A program made the translations under genes and the position numbers. Positions 1 through 7,425 of a DNA stretch of 33,560 nt are shown here, in pieces. The notes below the pieces were generated by a model that was not told the DNA's origin, did no database searches, and worked only from the letters and a program-made list of their open reading frames with translations. The stretch lies in the NCBI GenBank assembly GCA_023438885.1, contig JAEXPS010000077.1, positions 1 through 33,560 of the forward strand. The letters are read 5' to 3'. The stretch's first letter is position 1, and every line of letters starts with the position of its first letter. Source of the stretch: Actinomycetes bacterium. GTDB lineage: Bacteria > Actinomycetota > Actinomycetes > Actinomycetales > Cellulomonadaceae.

Positions 1-933
1 GCGCTCGCGGACGGGCTGCTCGACGAGTTCACCGCCCGGACCGGCTACGAGGTCACCGTGGTGCAGCCCGGCGACGCCGGCACGCTCGTCAACCAGCTGG
101 TGCTGACCAAGGACTCGCCGATCGGCGACGTGGTGTTCGGCATCGACAACACCCTCGCCTCGCGCGCGCTCGACCAGGGCGTGCTCGCCGCCCCCGCGCC
201 GGCCCTGACCGCTCCGGCGCTGGCCGACGCAGAGCGGTACCGCGTCACGGGGGACGACGAGGGCGCGCTCACGGCGATCGACCTCGGCGACGTGTGCCTC
301 AACGTGGACCACGCCTGGTTCACGGAGCACCAGCTCGCGGAGCCGGCGACGCTCGACGACCTGGTCAAGCCCGAGTACCGGGATCTCCTCGTCGTGCCGA
401 GCGCGGCGACCTCGTCGCCCGGCTTCGCCTTCCTGCTGGCCACGGTCGGTGCCAAGGGTGACGGCTGGGCCGACTACTGGCGCGCCCTGGCGGGCAACGG
501 CCTGCAGGTGACGGAGGGCTGGTCGGACGCGTACTACGTCGACTTCTCCGGTGCGGCCGAGGGCGGCACGCGGCCGATCGTGCTCTCGTACGCCTCCTCG
601 CCGCCGGTCACCATCCCGGAGGGCGGCACCGAGCCCACCACGGGCGCGCTCCTGGACACCTGCTTCCGCCAGGTGGAGTACGCGGGCGTCCTCGCGGGCG
701 CCAAGAACCCCGCCGGCGCCTCCGCGCTCATCGACTTCCTGCTGTCCGACGAGGTCCAGGCCGACCTCCCGACCTCGATGTACATGTACCCGGTGAGCTC
801 CGGCGTGTCGGTGCCCCCTGACTGGGCAGAATGGGCCCCGCTCGCCGACGAGCCGTTCGAGGTCCCCGCTGCGCAGATCGACGCGAACCGCGAGGAATGG
901 TTGACGACGTGGTCGGACGTGGTGCTGGGCTGA
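1..933 (+). CDS. thiB: Thiamine-type ABC transporter substrate-binding protein, 5' end cut off by the window
   Basis: Extracellular solute-binding protein of an ABC importer; the neighbours (fused two-domain permease, then ATPase) match the thiBPQ order. The reading frame is open from base 1, so the signal peptide and first strands lie outside; 310 residues are visible. The stretch GDAGTLVNQLVLTKDSPIGDV followed by GIDNTLASRAL is typical of the actinobacterial ThiB family, which binds thiamine, thiamine monophosphate or thiamine diphosphate in the cell wall space. The stop TGA at 931-933 lies inside the start of the permease gene, so the two are translationally coupled. A TPP riboswitch, if present, would lie upstream of the window. 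Substrate is inferred from family resemblance; a ferric-ion or other anion binding protein of the same fold cannot be fully excluded. Confidence 0.8.
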   Translation, partial: ALADGLLDEFTARTGYEVTVVQPGDAGTLVNQLVLTKDSPIGDVVFGIDNTLASRALDQGVLAAPAPALTAPALADAERYRVTGDDEGALTAIDLGDVCLNVDHAWFTEHQLAEPATLDDLVKPEYRDLLVVPSAATSSPGFAFLLATVGAKGDGWADYWRALAGNGLQVTEGWSDAYYVDFSGAAEGGTRPIVLSYASSPPVTIPEGGTEPTTGALLDTCFRQVEYAGVLAGAKNPAGASALIDFLLSDEVQADLPTSMYMYPVSSGVSVPPDWAEWAPLADEPFEVPAAQIDANREEWLTTWSDVVLG

Positions 934-2777
934 GCACCCTCACAGTCCCGGTGGCCGCCCCCTCGAGCCCGTCGCACGGGGGCGGTCACCGGCTCTTCTG
1001 GGTGCTCGCGGCGGCGCTGCCGCTGGCGTTCCTGCTGCTGTTCTTCGCGTGGCCCGTGGCCGCGATGGTGGGTCGCGGCTTCTTCACGGACGGCTCGCTG
1101 GACCTCACGGGGTTCGTGGACGTGTTCACGCGGTCACGGACGTGGCGGATCATCGGCCTGACGCTGGCGCAGGCCTCGCTCGGCACCGCCGTCTCGGTGG
1201 TGCTGGGCGTCCCCGGCGCCTACCTGCTCTACCGGTGCCGGTTCCGCGGGCGGGCAGCGCTGCGGGCGTTCGTCACGGTGCCGTTCGTGCTGCCGACCGT
1301 GGTGGTCGGTGTCGCGTTCCGGTCGCTGCTGGCGCCGGGCGGGATGCTCGGCTTCCTGGGGCTGGACGGGACGTTCACGGCGATCGTGCTCGCGCTCGTC
1401 TTCTTCAACTACGGGCTGGTGGTCCGCACGGTCGGGGGGCTGTGGGAGCGGCTGGACCCCCGCGCGGAGCAGGCCGCCCGCGCGCTGGGCGCCTCGCCGT
1501 GGCGGGCGATGGCGACGGTGACGCTGCCCGCGCTGGCGCCGGCGATCGCCGGCGCCGCCTCGCTGACCTTCCTCTTCTGCGCCACCGCCTTCGGCACCGT
1601 GCTGGTGCTCGGCGGGCTGCGGTTCGGCACCGTCGAGACCGAGATCTGGGTGCAGACCACGCAGTACCTGGACCTGCGGGCCGCGGCCGTGCTCTCGGTG
1701 GTGCAGCTGGTGGTCGTGGTGGCGGCGCTCGCCGTGGCAGGCCGCGCCCGGTCGCGCTCGGAGCGCGCACTGCTGCTGGCGGCCCCGAGTGCGACGACCA
1801 CCCACGTCCCGACCCTCCTCCGCCGCCGCCCCCGCCTCAGTCACCGCCGCCCTCTCGCGAAGTCGACACTTCGACGCGAGGTCGCCACATCAACGTGTCG
1901 AGCGCGCGGCGAAGTGTCGAGGGCGCGGGGCGGCGGGGTGCGGCGCGGGGGCGACGACCTCGTCGGCGTCGATCGCACCGCCGTCATCGTCACCACCGTG
2001 ACCTCTGTGGGGCTCGCACTGCCGCTGGTGGGGCTCGTCGTGCGCTCCCTGCGGACGCCGAGCGGGTGGGGCTTCGGCAACTACGCCGCGCTCGCCGACC
2101 CCGCCGGCGCCCTCCCCGTCTCGGCGTGGGAGGCCACCGCCACGTCGCTGCGCGTCGCACTCGACGCCACGACGATCGCGCTGGTCGTCGGCGGGCTCGT
2201 CGCCCTCGTCGTGTCGCGGAGCCCGCGCGGGGTGCGCGCGCGGCGCATGGTCGCCGGCCTCGACGCCGCGTTCATGCTGCCGCTGGGCGTCAGCGCGGTG
2301 ACCGTGGGCTTCGGGTTCCTGCTGGTGCTGGACCGCCCGTTGGGGCTGGCGATCGACCTGCGGACCAGCCCGCTGCTGGTGCCGATCGCACAGGCGGTGG
2401 TCGCCACGCCGCTCGTGGTGCGCACGGTGCTGCCGGTGCTGCACGCGATCGACCCCCGCCAGCGGCAGGTCGCCGCGACGCTCGGCGCCACCCCGGCTCG
2501 CGTGCTGCGCACGGTCGACGGCTCCGTCGCGGTGCGCGCCCTCGGCCTGGCGGCGGGGCTGGCGTTCGCGGCCTCGTTGGGGGAGTTCGGCGCGACGAGC
2601 TTCCTGGCCCGCCCGGAGCGGCCGACCCTGCCGGTGCTGATCTACCGGCTGATCGGGCGGCCCGGCGCGGAGAACTACGGCATGGCGCTGGCCGCCTCGG
2701 TGGTGCTCGCGCTGCTCACCGCGGCGGTGGTCGCGGCCTTCGAACGCGTCCCACGCGGCGCGGGATCGGTGATCTGA
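897..2777 (+). CDS. thiP: Thiamine-type ABC transporter permease, two fused membrane domains
   Basis: Inner-membrane permease of the thiBPQ-type importer. Two BPD_transp_1 domains are fused as in E. coli ThiP. The first carries the EAA loop around ALGASPWRAMATVTLPALAP, the second around TLGATPARVLRTVDGSVAVR, each followed by hydrophobic segments. About 12 membrane helices are expected. ATG 897 (overlapping thiB by 37 bases) is chosen because it sits just after a GAGGA-rich stretch; GTG 909 and GTG 951 are real alternatives. The protein, about 626 residues, is longer than the roughly 536 of E. coli ThiP. Much of the excess is a basic linker (bases about 1790-1975) that contains an inverted repeat and looks like an inserted DNA repeat read in frame. 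The stop is one base before the ATPase start. Confidence 0.83.
   Translation: MVDDVVGRGAGLSTLTVPVAAPSSPSHGGGHRLFWVLAAALPLAFLLLFFAWPVAAMVGRGFFTDGSLDLTGFVDVFTRSRTWRIIGLTLAQASLGTAVSVVLGVPGAYLLYRCRFRGRAALRAFVTVPFVLPTVVVGVAFRSLLAPGGMLGFLGLDGTFTAIVLALVFFNYGLVVRTVGGLWERLDPRAEQAARALGASPWRAMATVTLPALAPAIAGAASLTFLFCATAFGTVLVLGGLRFGTVETEIWVQTTQYLDLRAAAVLSVVQLVVVVAALAVAGRARSRSERALLLAAPSATTTHVPTLLRRRPRLSHRRPLAKSTLRREVATSTCRARGEVSRARGGGVRRGGDDLVGVDRTAVIVTTVTSVGLALPLVGLVVRSLRTPSGWGFGNYAALADPAGALPVSAWEATATSLRVALDATTIALVVGGLVALVVSRSPRGVRARRMVAGLDAAFMLPLGVSAVTVGFGFLLVLDRPLGLAIDLRTSPLLVPIAQAVVATPLVVRTVLPVLHAIDPRQRQVAATLGATPARVLRTVDGSVAVRALGLAAGLAFAASLGEFGATSFLARPERPTLPVLIYRLIGRPGAENYGMALAASVVLALLTAAVVAAFERVPRGAGSVI
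1863..1920. repeat. Inverted repeat inside the permease linker
   Basis: TCGACACTTCGACGCG at 1863-1878 pairs with 1905-1920 with one mismatch in 16; the outer 11 bases are perfect. A further GTGTCGA copy lies between the arms. It falls exactly in the poorly conserved basic linker between the two permease domains and keeps the frame open. It resembles the short palindromic repeats found between genes in GC-rich actinobacteria; whether it is repeated in this genome cannot be seen here. Confidence 0.7.
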
Positions 2778-2778
2778 C

Positions 2779-4005
2779 ATGCGCCCGACGAACCAGCGGC
2801 CTCCCCTCGCGCCGCCCACTCGCCACCCCCTCACCGATTCGGCCGCAGGGACCTTCGACGCCGTGAGCGACCGCCGAGCCGGCGAGGCGCCGAGCTCGCC
2901 GCGCGCGACGGCCGGCCCGGGCACCAGCGGCGCCGGGCTCGGGGTCGCGGACCTCGTCGTGCGCTACCCATCGCCGGGGCGTGGGCGGCCGGCGACCGTG
3001 GCGGTCGACGAGGTCAGCCTGGAGGTCGCACCCGGCGAGATCGTCGCGCTCCTGGGGCCGTCGGGGTCCGGCAAGTCGTCGCTGCTGCGGGCGGTGGCCG
3101 GGCTCGAACCCGTCGCGGGTGGGGACGTGACCTGGGACGGCGAGTCGGTGGTGGCGATGCCGGTGCACAAGCGCGGCTTCGGGCTGCTGTTCCAGGACGG
3201 GCAGCTGTTCGCGCACCGGGACGTCGCCGGCAACGTCGGCTACGGCCTGCGCGGCAGCGGGAAGGCGGCCGACGAGCGGATCGCCGAGCTGCTCGAGCTC
3301 GTCGGGCTGCCGGGGGAGCAGCGGCGCGACCCGGCGACGCTCTCCGGCGGCGAGCGGCAGCGGGTGGCGCTGGCCCGTGCCCTGGCGCCACGGCCGCGGC
3401 TCCTGCTGCTCGACGAGCCGCTCTCGGCGCTCGACCGCGCCTTGCGCGAGCGCCTCGCCGCCGACCTCCGGGCAGCCCTGCGCGCCACGGGCACCACCGC
3501 GGTGCTCGTCACGCACGACCAGGACGAGGCGTTCGCCGTCGCCGACCGCGTCGCCGTGATGGATGCCGGCCGCCTGCTCCAGGTGGCGGCGCCCGGCGAG
3601 CTGTGGCGCGCGCCGGCGTCCCGCGCGGTGGCGGCGTTCCTGGGGTACGAGGCCTTCGTGCCGCTGTCGTCGCCCGCGGCAGCTCCCTTCCGCGCCGCGC
3701 TCGGCGGGACCGACGACGGGGCCGACGACGGGGCCGTCCCGGCGGGCGACGATGCCACTCTCGCGCTGGCGGCCGGCGCCCTCGTGGTGCACGGGCTGGC
3801 GGGTGGGCAGGGGTTCATCCGGGCAGCCGGCCAGGCGCGCGGCGTCGTCGTGGCGGTGGGTGCCCGCCGGGGCCGCAGCGAGGTCGCGGTGCACGTGGCG
3901 GGCATCGGCACGCTCACGGCGCTCGCTCCCGTCGGGTGGACGGCGGCGGCCGGCGAGACGGTCGAGCTGGCCGTCGATCCCGACGCCGTGGCGCTGCTGC
4001 GCTGA
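2779..4005 (+). CDS. thiQ: Thiamine-type ABC transporter ATP-binding protein
   Basis: Cytoplasmic ATPase that would power the importer encoded just upstream. Walker A GPSGSGKSS lies near residues 94-102, the signature is LSGGERQR, Walker B is LLLLDEPLSALD, and the switch histidine is in VTHDQDEA. After about residue 290 follows a C-terminal region of roughly 115 residues that may be a TOBE-like regulatory domain. ATG 2779 is one base after the permease stop, but the first 28 residues are proline-rich and do not look like ABC sequence; GTG 2863 is an equally good start. The spacing supports one operon thiB-thiP-thiQ. ABC ATPases of the Fe3+/putrescine/thiamine group are similar, so the substrate rests on the neighbours. 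Confidence 0.83.
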   Translation: MRPTNQRPPLAPPTRHPLTDSAAGTFDAVSDRRAGEAPSSPRATAGPGTSGAGLGVADLVVRYPSPGRGRPATVAVDEVSLEVAPGEIVALLGPSGSGKSSLLRAVAGLEPVAGGDVTWDGESVVAMPVHKRGFGLLFQDGQLFAHRDVAGNVGYGLRGSGKAADERIAELLELVGLPGEQRRDPATLSGGERQRVALARALAPRPRLLLLDEPLSALDRALRERLAADLRAALRATGTTAVLVTHDQDEAFAVADRVAVMDAGRLLQVAAPGELWRAPASRAVAAFLGYEAFVPLSSPAAAPFRAALGGTDDGADDGAVPAGDDATLALAAGALVVHGLAGGQGFIRAAGQARGVVVAVGARRGRSEVAVHVAGIGTLTALAPVGWTAAAGETVELAVDPDAVALLR

Positions 4006-4019
4006 GACTTAGGTCCCGG

Positions 4020-4025
4020 TAGCCT
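4020..4025 (+). promoter_or_regulatory. Possible -10 element (TAGCCT)
   Basis: TAGCCT fits the actinobacterial TANNNT -10 pattern and lies 23 bases before the GTG start at 4049, with a G-rich ribosome site in between. No clear -35 is visible. It would separate the downstream gene from the thiamine operon. Confidence 0.3.
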
Positions 4026-4048
4026 GGCCGCACGAGCGGGGGTGTGCC

Positions 4049-4792
4049 GTGCTAGCACCGCGAGAAGTGATCAGTGTCGACGTGCCGGTCGACTTCGACA
4101 CCGCCTGGGCCCACGTGCGCGAGCCGGACCTGATCAGTCGGTGGTGGGGCTGGGACCGGCCGGATCTGGCCACCGACATCCGGCGGACGTTCCTGCACGA
4201 CGCGGTGGTCGAACGGCCCGACTCCCAGCTGCCGGTGGCCTGGTTGCACTGGCACAACCAGGACAGGCTCGAGGTCCGCGGTGGGCTGAGCCGCCGGCAC
4301 TCGACGGTGCTGGTGCGCCGGCCGGAGCACCTGCTGCTCGCCAGCTACGACGGCGTGCGCGACGAGGTCGACGAGCAGTGGACCACCTGGCTGCACCAGC
4401 TGCGCTTCGCGCTGACGGAGCACTACGGCCAGGAGCGGCGCTCGTTCGCGGTGCATGGCCTCGCGGGCGACCGGCCGGACCGGATCCTCTACGGCGCGGG
4501 CCTGCACGGCGTGCGGGGAACGCCCGTCGGCGGTGCGGTCGAGATCCGCCGGCCGGACGGCAGCCTCGCCGGCGGCAGGCTGGAGTACGCCACCGCCCAC
4601 CAGTTCGGGGTGCGGCTGCGCGGGCATGGCGACTCGTTGCTCGTCGTGCAGCTGCTGCCTCCCGCGAGCCACCCGCCCCGCGGATCGGTGAACGCCATCT
4701 GGTCGGTGTGGGGCCTGGCGGACGAGGACCTCGCGGCCGCGGAGGACCGTTGGGCCTCCTGGTGGCGCACTCCTAGCCCGGCTCGCAGCTGA
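4049..4792 (+). CDS. SRPBCC (START-like) domain protein, function unknown
   Basis: 247 residues with no membrane segment. The opening EVISVDVPVDFDTAWAHVREPDLISRWWGWD is typical of the SRPBCC/AHSA1-like helix-grip fold (ligand-binding pocket proteins), where an early helix ends in a Trp-rich motif. The last part, AIWSVWGLADEDLAAAEDRWASWW, looks like the long C-terminal helix of that fold. GTG 4049 is preceded by a GGGGG ribosome site about 7 bases upstream. The gene ends 21 bases before the convergent acetyltransferase gene. The ligand is unknown and the neighbours give no clue. The fold assignment is inference from pattern; the coding status is well supported by its length and codon bias. Confidence 0.65.
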   Translation: MLAPREVISVDVPVDFDTAWAHVREPDLISRWWGWDRPDLATDIRRTFLHDAVVERPDSQLPVAWLHWHNQDRLEVRGGLSRRHSTVLVRRPEHLLLASYDGVRDEVDEQWTTWLHQLRFALTEHYGQERRSFAVHGLAGDRPDRILYGAGLHGVRGTPVGGAVEIRRPDGSLAGGRLEYATAHQFGVRLRGHGDSLLVVQLLPPASHPPRGSVNAIWSVWGLADEDLAAAEDRWASWWRTPSPARS

Positions 4793-4813
4793 GCGGGCAC
4801 GACGCCGCGAACG

Positions 4814-5884
4814 TCAGGCGATCGACTGCTGCCAGACCCCGGCCCCGCCCCTGGGCCGGAACCCGAGTGCGACGTTGATCGCCAACATCCACTCGTTCTC
4901 CTCGGCGTTCCACGTGTCCACCCGCTGCACGCCCGGCTGCTCCGCGAGGAGCCGGCGCAGGTTCGCCGCCTTCACCCACATGCCCAGCCGGTGCCCGCGG
5001 TGCTCGGGCACCACGAGGGTGTCGCCCTGGTGCACGCACTCGTCGGTGTGCGGCGGTGCCCAGAAGTTGGTGAACGCCGCCAGCGTCCCTGTCGGCACAT
5101 GCTCGGCAGCCAGCACGTAGATGCGGTAGCCGCCCGCCCGCGCCCGCTCCTCCATGGTGAGCACCCGCGTGGTCGGCCAGGCCTGCTCGGTCCAGTCCAT
5201 GCCGCCCACCGGCGGGTCCGTCGACATCCGCGACATCAGGTACGCGTACTGCTCGAGCCAGCGCTCGGGCGTCCGGCCTGCCCACGTCACCAGCCGGTAG
5301 TCGGAGCCGGCGGCGGCAGCGGCCTCCGCCTCGAACCGCTCCAGGGCCCCGTCCTCCAGCGGCAGCGGCAGCACGGAGCGGCGCTCCACCTGCTCGAGCG
5401 ACCACCCCCGGGACTGCATGAACCGGACGTCGGGGCTGTCCGCCGCCACCCGGCCGATGCCGGTCGAGGGGGCGAGCGTCCCCGGCCCCTCCGCGGGCTC
5501 GGAACACTGATCGGTCGACGCCTGTGCCACGGTGCGCCCCTGCGCGCGCAGCCAGTCGAGCGCCGCGTCGTGCAGGGCGGAGCCGATGCCCCGACCGCGC
5601 TCGTCGGGCCGCACGAAGATGTCGAGCCATCCCGTGCCCTCGTTGTCCTGCATCGGCAGCTCGAACGCGACGCCGCCGAGCGTCCGGCCGTCCTCGACCG
5701 CGGCGAGGTAGCCGTGCCCCACGAACGCCTGGTCGGCCAGTCCCGCCAGCTCGACCGAGGCAGGGTCGAGCAGGTCGTCGTCGCCCCACGAGTGGCGCAT
5801 GCTCGCGTTGCGCGCGTCCACCAGCGCGGTGATCTCGTCGGCGTACGACGAGTCCGCGGGCACCTCCGTCACGGTCCAGGTCAT
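4814..5884 (-). CDS. GNAT N-acetyltransferase with two tandem domains
   Basis: 356 residues starting at ATG 5884 (MTWTVTEVPADSS). The first GNAT domain covers about residues 1-170, with the acetyl-CoA loop in VRPDERGRGIGSALHDAAL (R-G-x-G-I/G-x-A type). The second, about 185-356, has a similar loop in VVPEHRGHRLGMWVKAANL and a conserved TWNAEENEWMLAIN/GFRPRG ending. This arrangement is common in actinobacterial double-GNAT proteins; MshD, the mycothiol synthase, has the same layout, but the usual MshD signature sequences are not evident, so the substrate is left open. The frame stays open upstream of 5884, but that part runs into the divergent Nramp promoter and looks non-coding. It is divergent from mntH with a 124-base spacer. 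Confidence 0.78.
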   Translation of the reverse strand: MTWTVTEVPADSSYADEITALVDARNASMRHSWGDDDLLDPASVELAGLADQAFVGHGYLAAVEDGRTLGGVAFELPMQDNEGTGWLDIFVRPDERGRGIGSALHDAALDWLRAQGRTVAQASTDQCSEPAEGPGTLAPSTGIGRVAADSPDVRFMQSRGWSLEQVERRSVLPLPLEDGALERFEAEAAAAAGSDYRLVTWAGRTPERWLEQYAYLMSRMSTDPPVGGMDWTEQAWPTTRVLTMEERARAGGYRIYVLAAEHVPTGTLAAFTNFWAPPHTDECVHQGDTLVVPEHRGHRLGMWVKAANLRRLLAEQPGVQRVDTWNAEENEWMLAINVALGFRPRGGAGVWQQSIA

Positions 5885-5976
5885 GGCGACAGCCTGTTCG
5901 AGGCCGCCCCGCCTGTCGACGCATTTCCCCTCCCCCCACAGCGACGTCGTCGATGAGGGGGAGCGTCTGGGGAGGC

Positions 5977-5982
5977 TAGAGT
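5977..5982 (+). promoter_or_regulatory. Probable -10 element of mntH (TAGAGT)
   Basis: TAGAGT matches TANNNT and overlaps the left edge of the palindrome at 5980-5997. A start of transcription near 5989 would leave a leader of about 20 bases with a GGGG ribosome site. No good -35 hexamer is visible, as is usual for regulated actinobacterial promoters. Confidence 0.45.
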
Positions 5983-5997
5983 TCGGATGTCCGAACT
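5980..5997. promoter_or_regulatory. Perfect palindromic operator candidate for the Mn/Fe transporter (MntR/DtxR-like)
   Basis: AGTTCGGA-TG-TCCGAACT is a perfect 8+2+8 palindrome, overlapping the candidate -10 and ending 11 bases before the mntH start. A repressor bound here would block transcription. Mn/Fe transporters are commonly controlled by DtxR-family MntR proteins, so that family is the first guess, but the sequence is not the classical DtxR/IdeR box. Confidence 0.6.
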
Positions 5998-6008
5998 TTG
6001 GGGTAGCG

Positions 6009-7280
6009 ATGACCGAGACCGCTCGAGCGGCGCATGTCGGCAGGCGCGGGGGCACACCTGCCGGTCGCGTGCGCGGCCTGCGCTCCGGCCTGCCGCTGCT
6101 CGGCCCGGCGTTCGTCGCCGCCATCGCCTACGTGGACCCGGGCAACGTCGCCGCCAACCTCACGGCCGGTGCGCGCTACGGCTACCTGCTGCTGTGGGTC
6201 CTCGTTGCGGCGAGCGCCATGGCCGTGCTCATCCAGTACCGCTCCGCCGCGCTCGGCCTCGTCACCGGCCGCAGCCTGCCCGCGCTCGTCGGCGAGCACC
6301 TGGGCCGGCGCGGGCGCATCGCCTACTGGGCGCAGGCCGAGCTGGTCGCCGCCGCGACGGACCTCGCCGAGGTCGTCGGCGGCGCCATCGCCCTCAACCT
6401 GCTGTTCGGCCTGCCCCTGCCGGTCGGCGGCCTGGTGGTCGGCGCCGTCTCGCTGGCGCTGCTCGCCACCCAGAACCGCCGCGGCCAGCGCACGTTCGAG
6501 GTGCTGGTGATGGGGCTGCTCGCCGTGATCGTCGTCGGCTTCCTCGTCGGGCTGCTGCTGCGGCCACCGAGCGCCACCGGCGTGCTGTCCGGGCTGGTGC
6601 CCCGGTTCGCGGGCACCGACTCCGTGCTCCTCGCCGCGAGCATGCTGGGTGCCACCGTGATGCCGCACGCGATCTACGTGCACTCGGCGCTGGCGCGCGA
6701 CCGTCACGGGCACGCCACGGATCCGGCGCGCGCCGACCTGCTCCTCAAGGCCACCCGCTGGGACGTCGGCACGGCGCTCGCGGTGGCGGGCGCCGTCAAC
6801 GTCGGCCTGCTGCTGCTCGCCGCCGCGGGACTGGCCGGCGTCCCGGGCACCGACTCCATCGAGGGCGCGCACGCCGCGATCACCGCGACCCTCGGCGCCG
6901 GCATCGGCGTCGCCTTCGCGATCGGCCTGCTCGCCTCCGGCCTGGCCTCCACCTCCGTGGGTGCCTATGCCGGAGCCGTCGTGATGGGCGACCTGCTGCG
7001 CCGGTCCGTGCCGCTGCTCGTGCGGCGGGCCGCCACCCTGATCCCCGCCGTCGCCCTGCTCGCGGCGGGTGCCGATCCGACGTGGACGCTGGTCATCAGC
7101 CAGGTGGTGCTGAGCTTCGGCATCCCGTTCGCGGTCGTGCCGCTCGTCGTGCTGTCGCACCGGGAGTCCGTGATGGGCGAGCGCCGCACGGGCCGTGCGC
7201 AGCATGTGGTCCTCGTGACCGTCACCACGTTGATCGCGGCGCTCAACGTCACCCTGTTGGTGCTTCTGGTCATCGGATGA
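6009..7280 (+). CDS. mntH: Nramp-family divalent metal (Mn2+/Fe2+) transporter
   Basis: 423-residue inner-membrane protein that imports Mn2+ (and Fe2+) with protons. The Nramp hallmarks are present: DPGN in the first helix (AIAYVDPGNVAANL) and the metal-site MPH in helix 6 (GATVMPHAIYVHSAL). About 11 hydrophobic helices can be counted. ATG 6009 is chosen because it follows TTGGGGTAGCG with good spacing and matches the usual N-terminus. It is transcribed alone: divergent from the acetyltransferase gene, and 145 bases before the next gene, which has its own upstream signals. The perfect palindrome just before the ribosome site suggests metal-dependent repression. Confidence 0.93.
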   Translation: MTETARAAHVGRRGGTPAGRVRGLRSGLPLLGPAFVAAIAYVDPGNVAANLTAGARYGYLLLWVLVAASAMAVLIQYRSAALGLVTGRSLPALVGEHLGRRGRIAYWAQAELVAAATDLAEVVGGAIALNLLFGLPLPVGGLVVGAVSLALLATQNRRGQRTFEVLVMGLLAVIVVGFLVGLLLRPPSATGVLSGLVPRFAGTDSVLLAASMLGATVMPHAIYVHSALARDRHGHATDPARADLLLKATRWDVGTALAVAGAVNVGLLLLAAAGLAGVPGTDSIEGAHAAITATLGAGIGVAFAIGLLASGLASTSVGAYAGAVVMGDLLRRSVPLLVRRAATLIPAVALLAAGADPTWTLVISQVVLSFGIPFAVVPLVVLSHRESVMGERRTGRAQHVVLVTVTTLIAALNVTLLVLLVIG

Positions 7281-7293
7281 ATGGCTGTTCAGA

Positions 7294-7307
7294 GGGCCTT
7301 CGGTCCC
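7294..7307. promoter_or_regulatory. DosR-like palindrome upstream of the oxidoreductase operon
   Basis: GGGCCTTCGGTCCC matches 11 of 14 positions of the core of the mycobacterial DosR/DevR box (GGGACTWWAGTCCC). Its right edge, GTCCCAGAT (7303-7311), is identical to the edge of the better box at 16559-16572. It is centred about 125 bases before the start codon at 7426. As a hairpin it is poor, so a terminator for mntH is a less good reading. Confidence 0.35.
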
Positions 7308-7319
7308 AGATCATCCCCT

Positions 7320-7344
7320 GATACGAACTTACGCTGGCCGTATC
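7320..7344. promoter_or_regulatory. Inverted repeat in the oxidoreductase promoter region
   Basis: GATACG (7320-7325) and CGTATC (7339-7344) are 6-base arms separated by 13. The region 7281-7425 is less GC-rich than its surroundings and includes TACGCT (7330-7335), a possible -10. It probably holds the promoter of the following operon; no clear -35 is seen. Confidence 0.25.
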
Positions 7345-7425
7345 CCCTATGGGTTCGTGAGGTCTGCGACGAGGCCCTCCTCCGCCTCTTCCGCATCCGA
7401 ACGAGCCCCCCTCCTCGCCTGACGG

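Noticed and set aside
1049..2866. Second plus-strand open frame through the permease gene
   Set aside because: Its product is Arg/Ala/Gly-rich without membrane helices; the overlapping frame has the hydrophobic helices and EAA loops expected of a permease.
4814..5884. MshD mycothiol synthase
   Set aside because: The double-GNAT layout is shared, but I could not recognise MshD-specific sequence, so only the superfamily is claimed.
5885..6124. Upstream extension of the double-GNAT frame to 6124
   Set aside because: The extra 80 residues would run through the mntH promoter, the palindrome and the mntH start, and are not GNAT-like.
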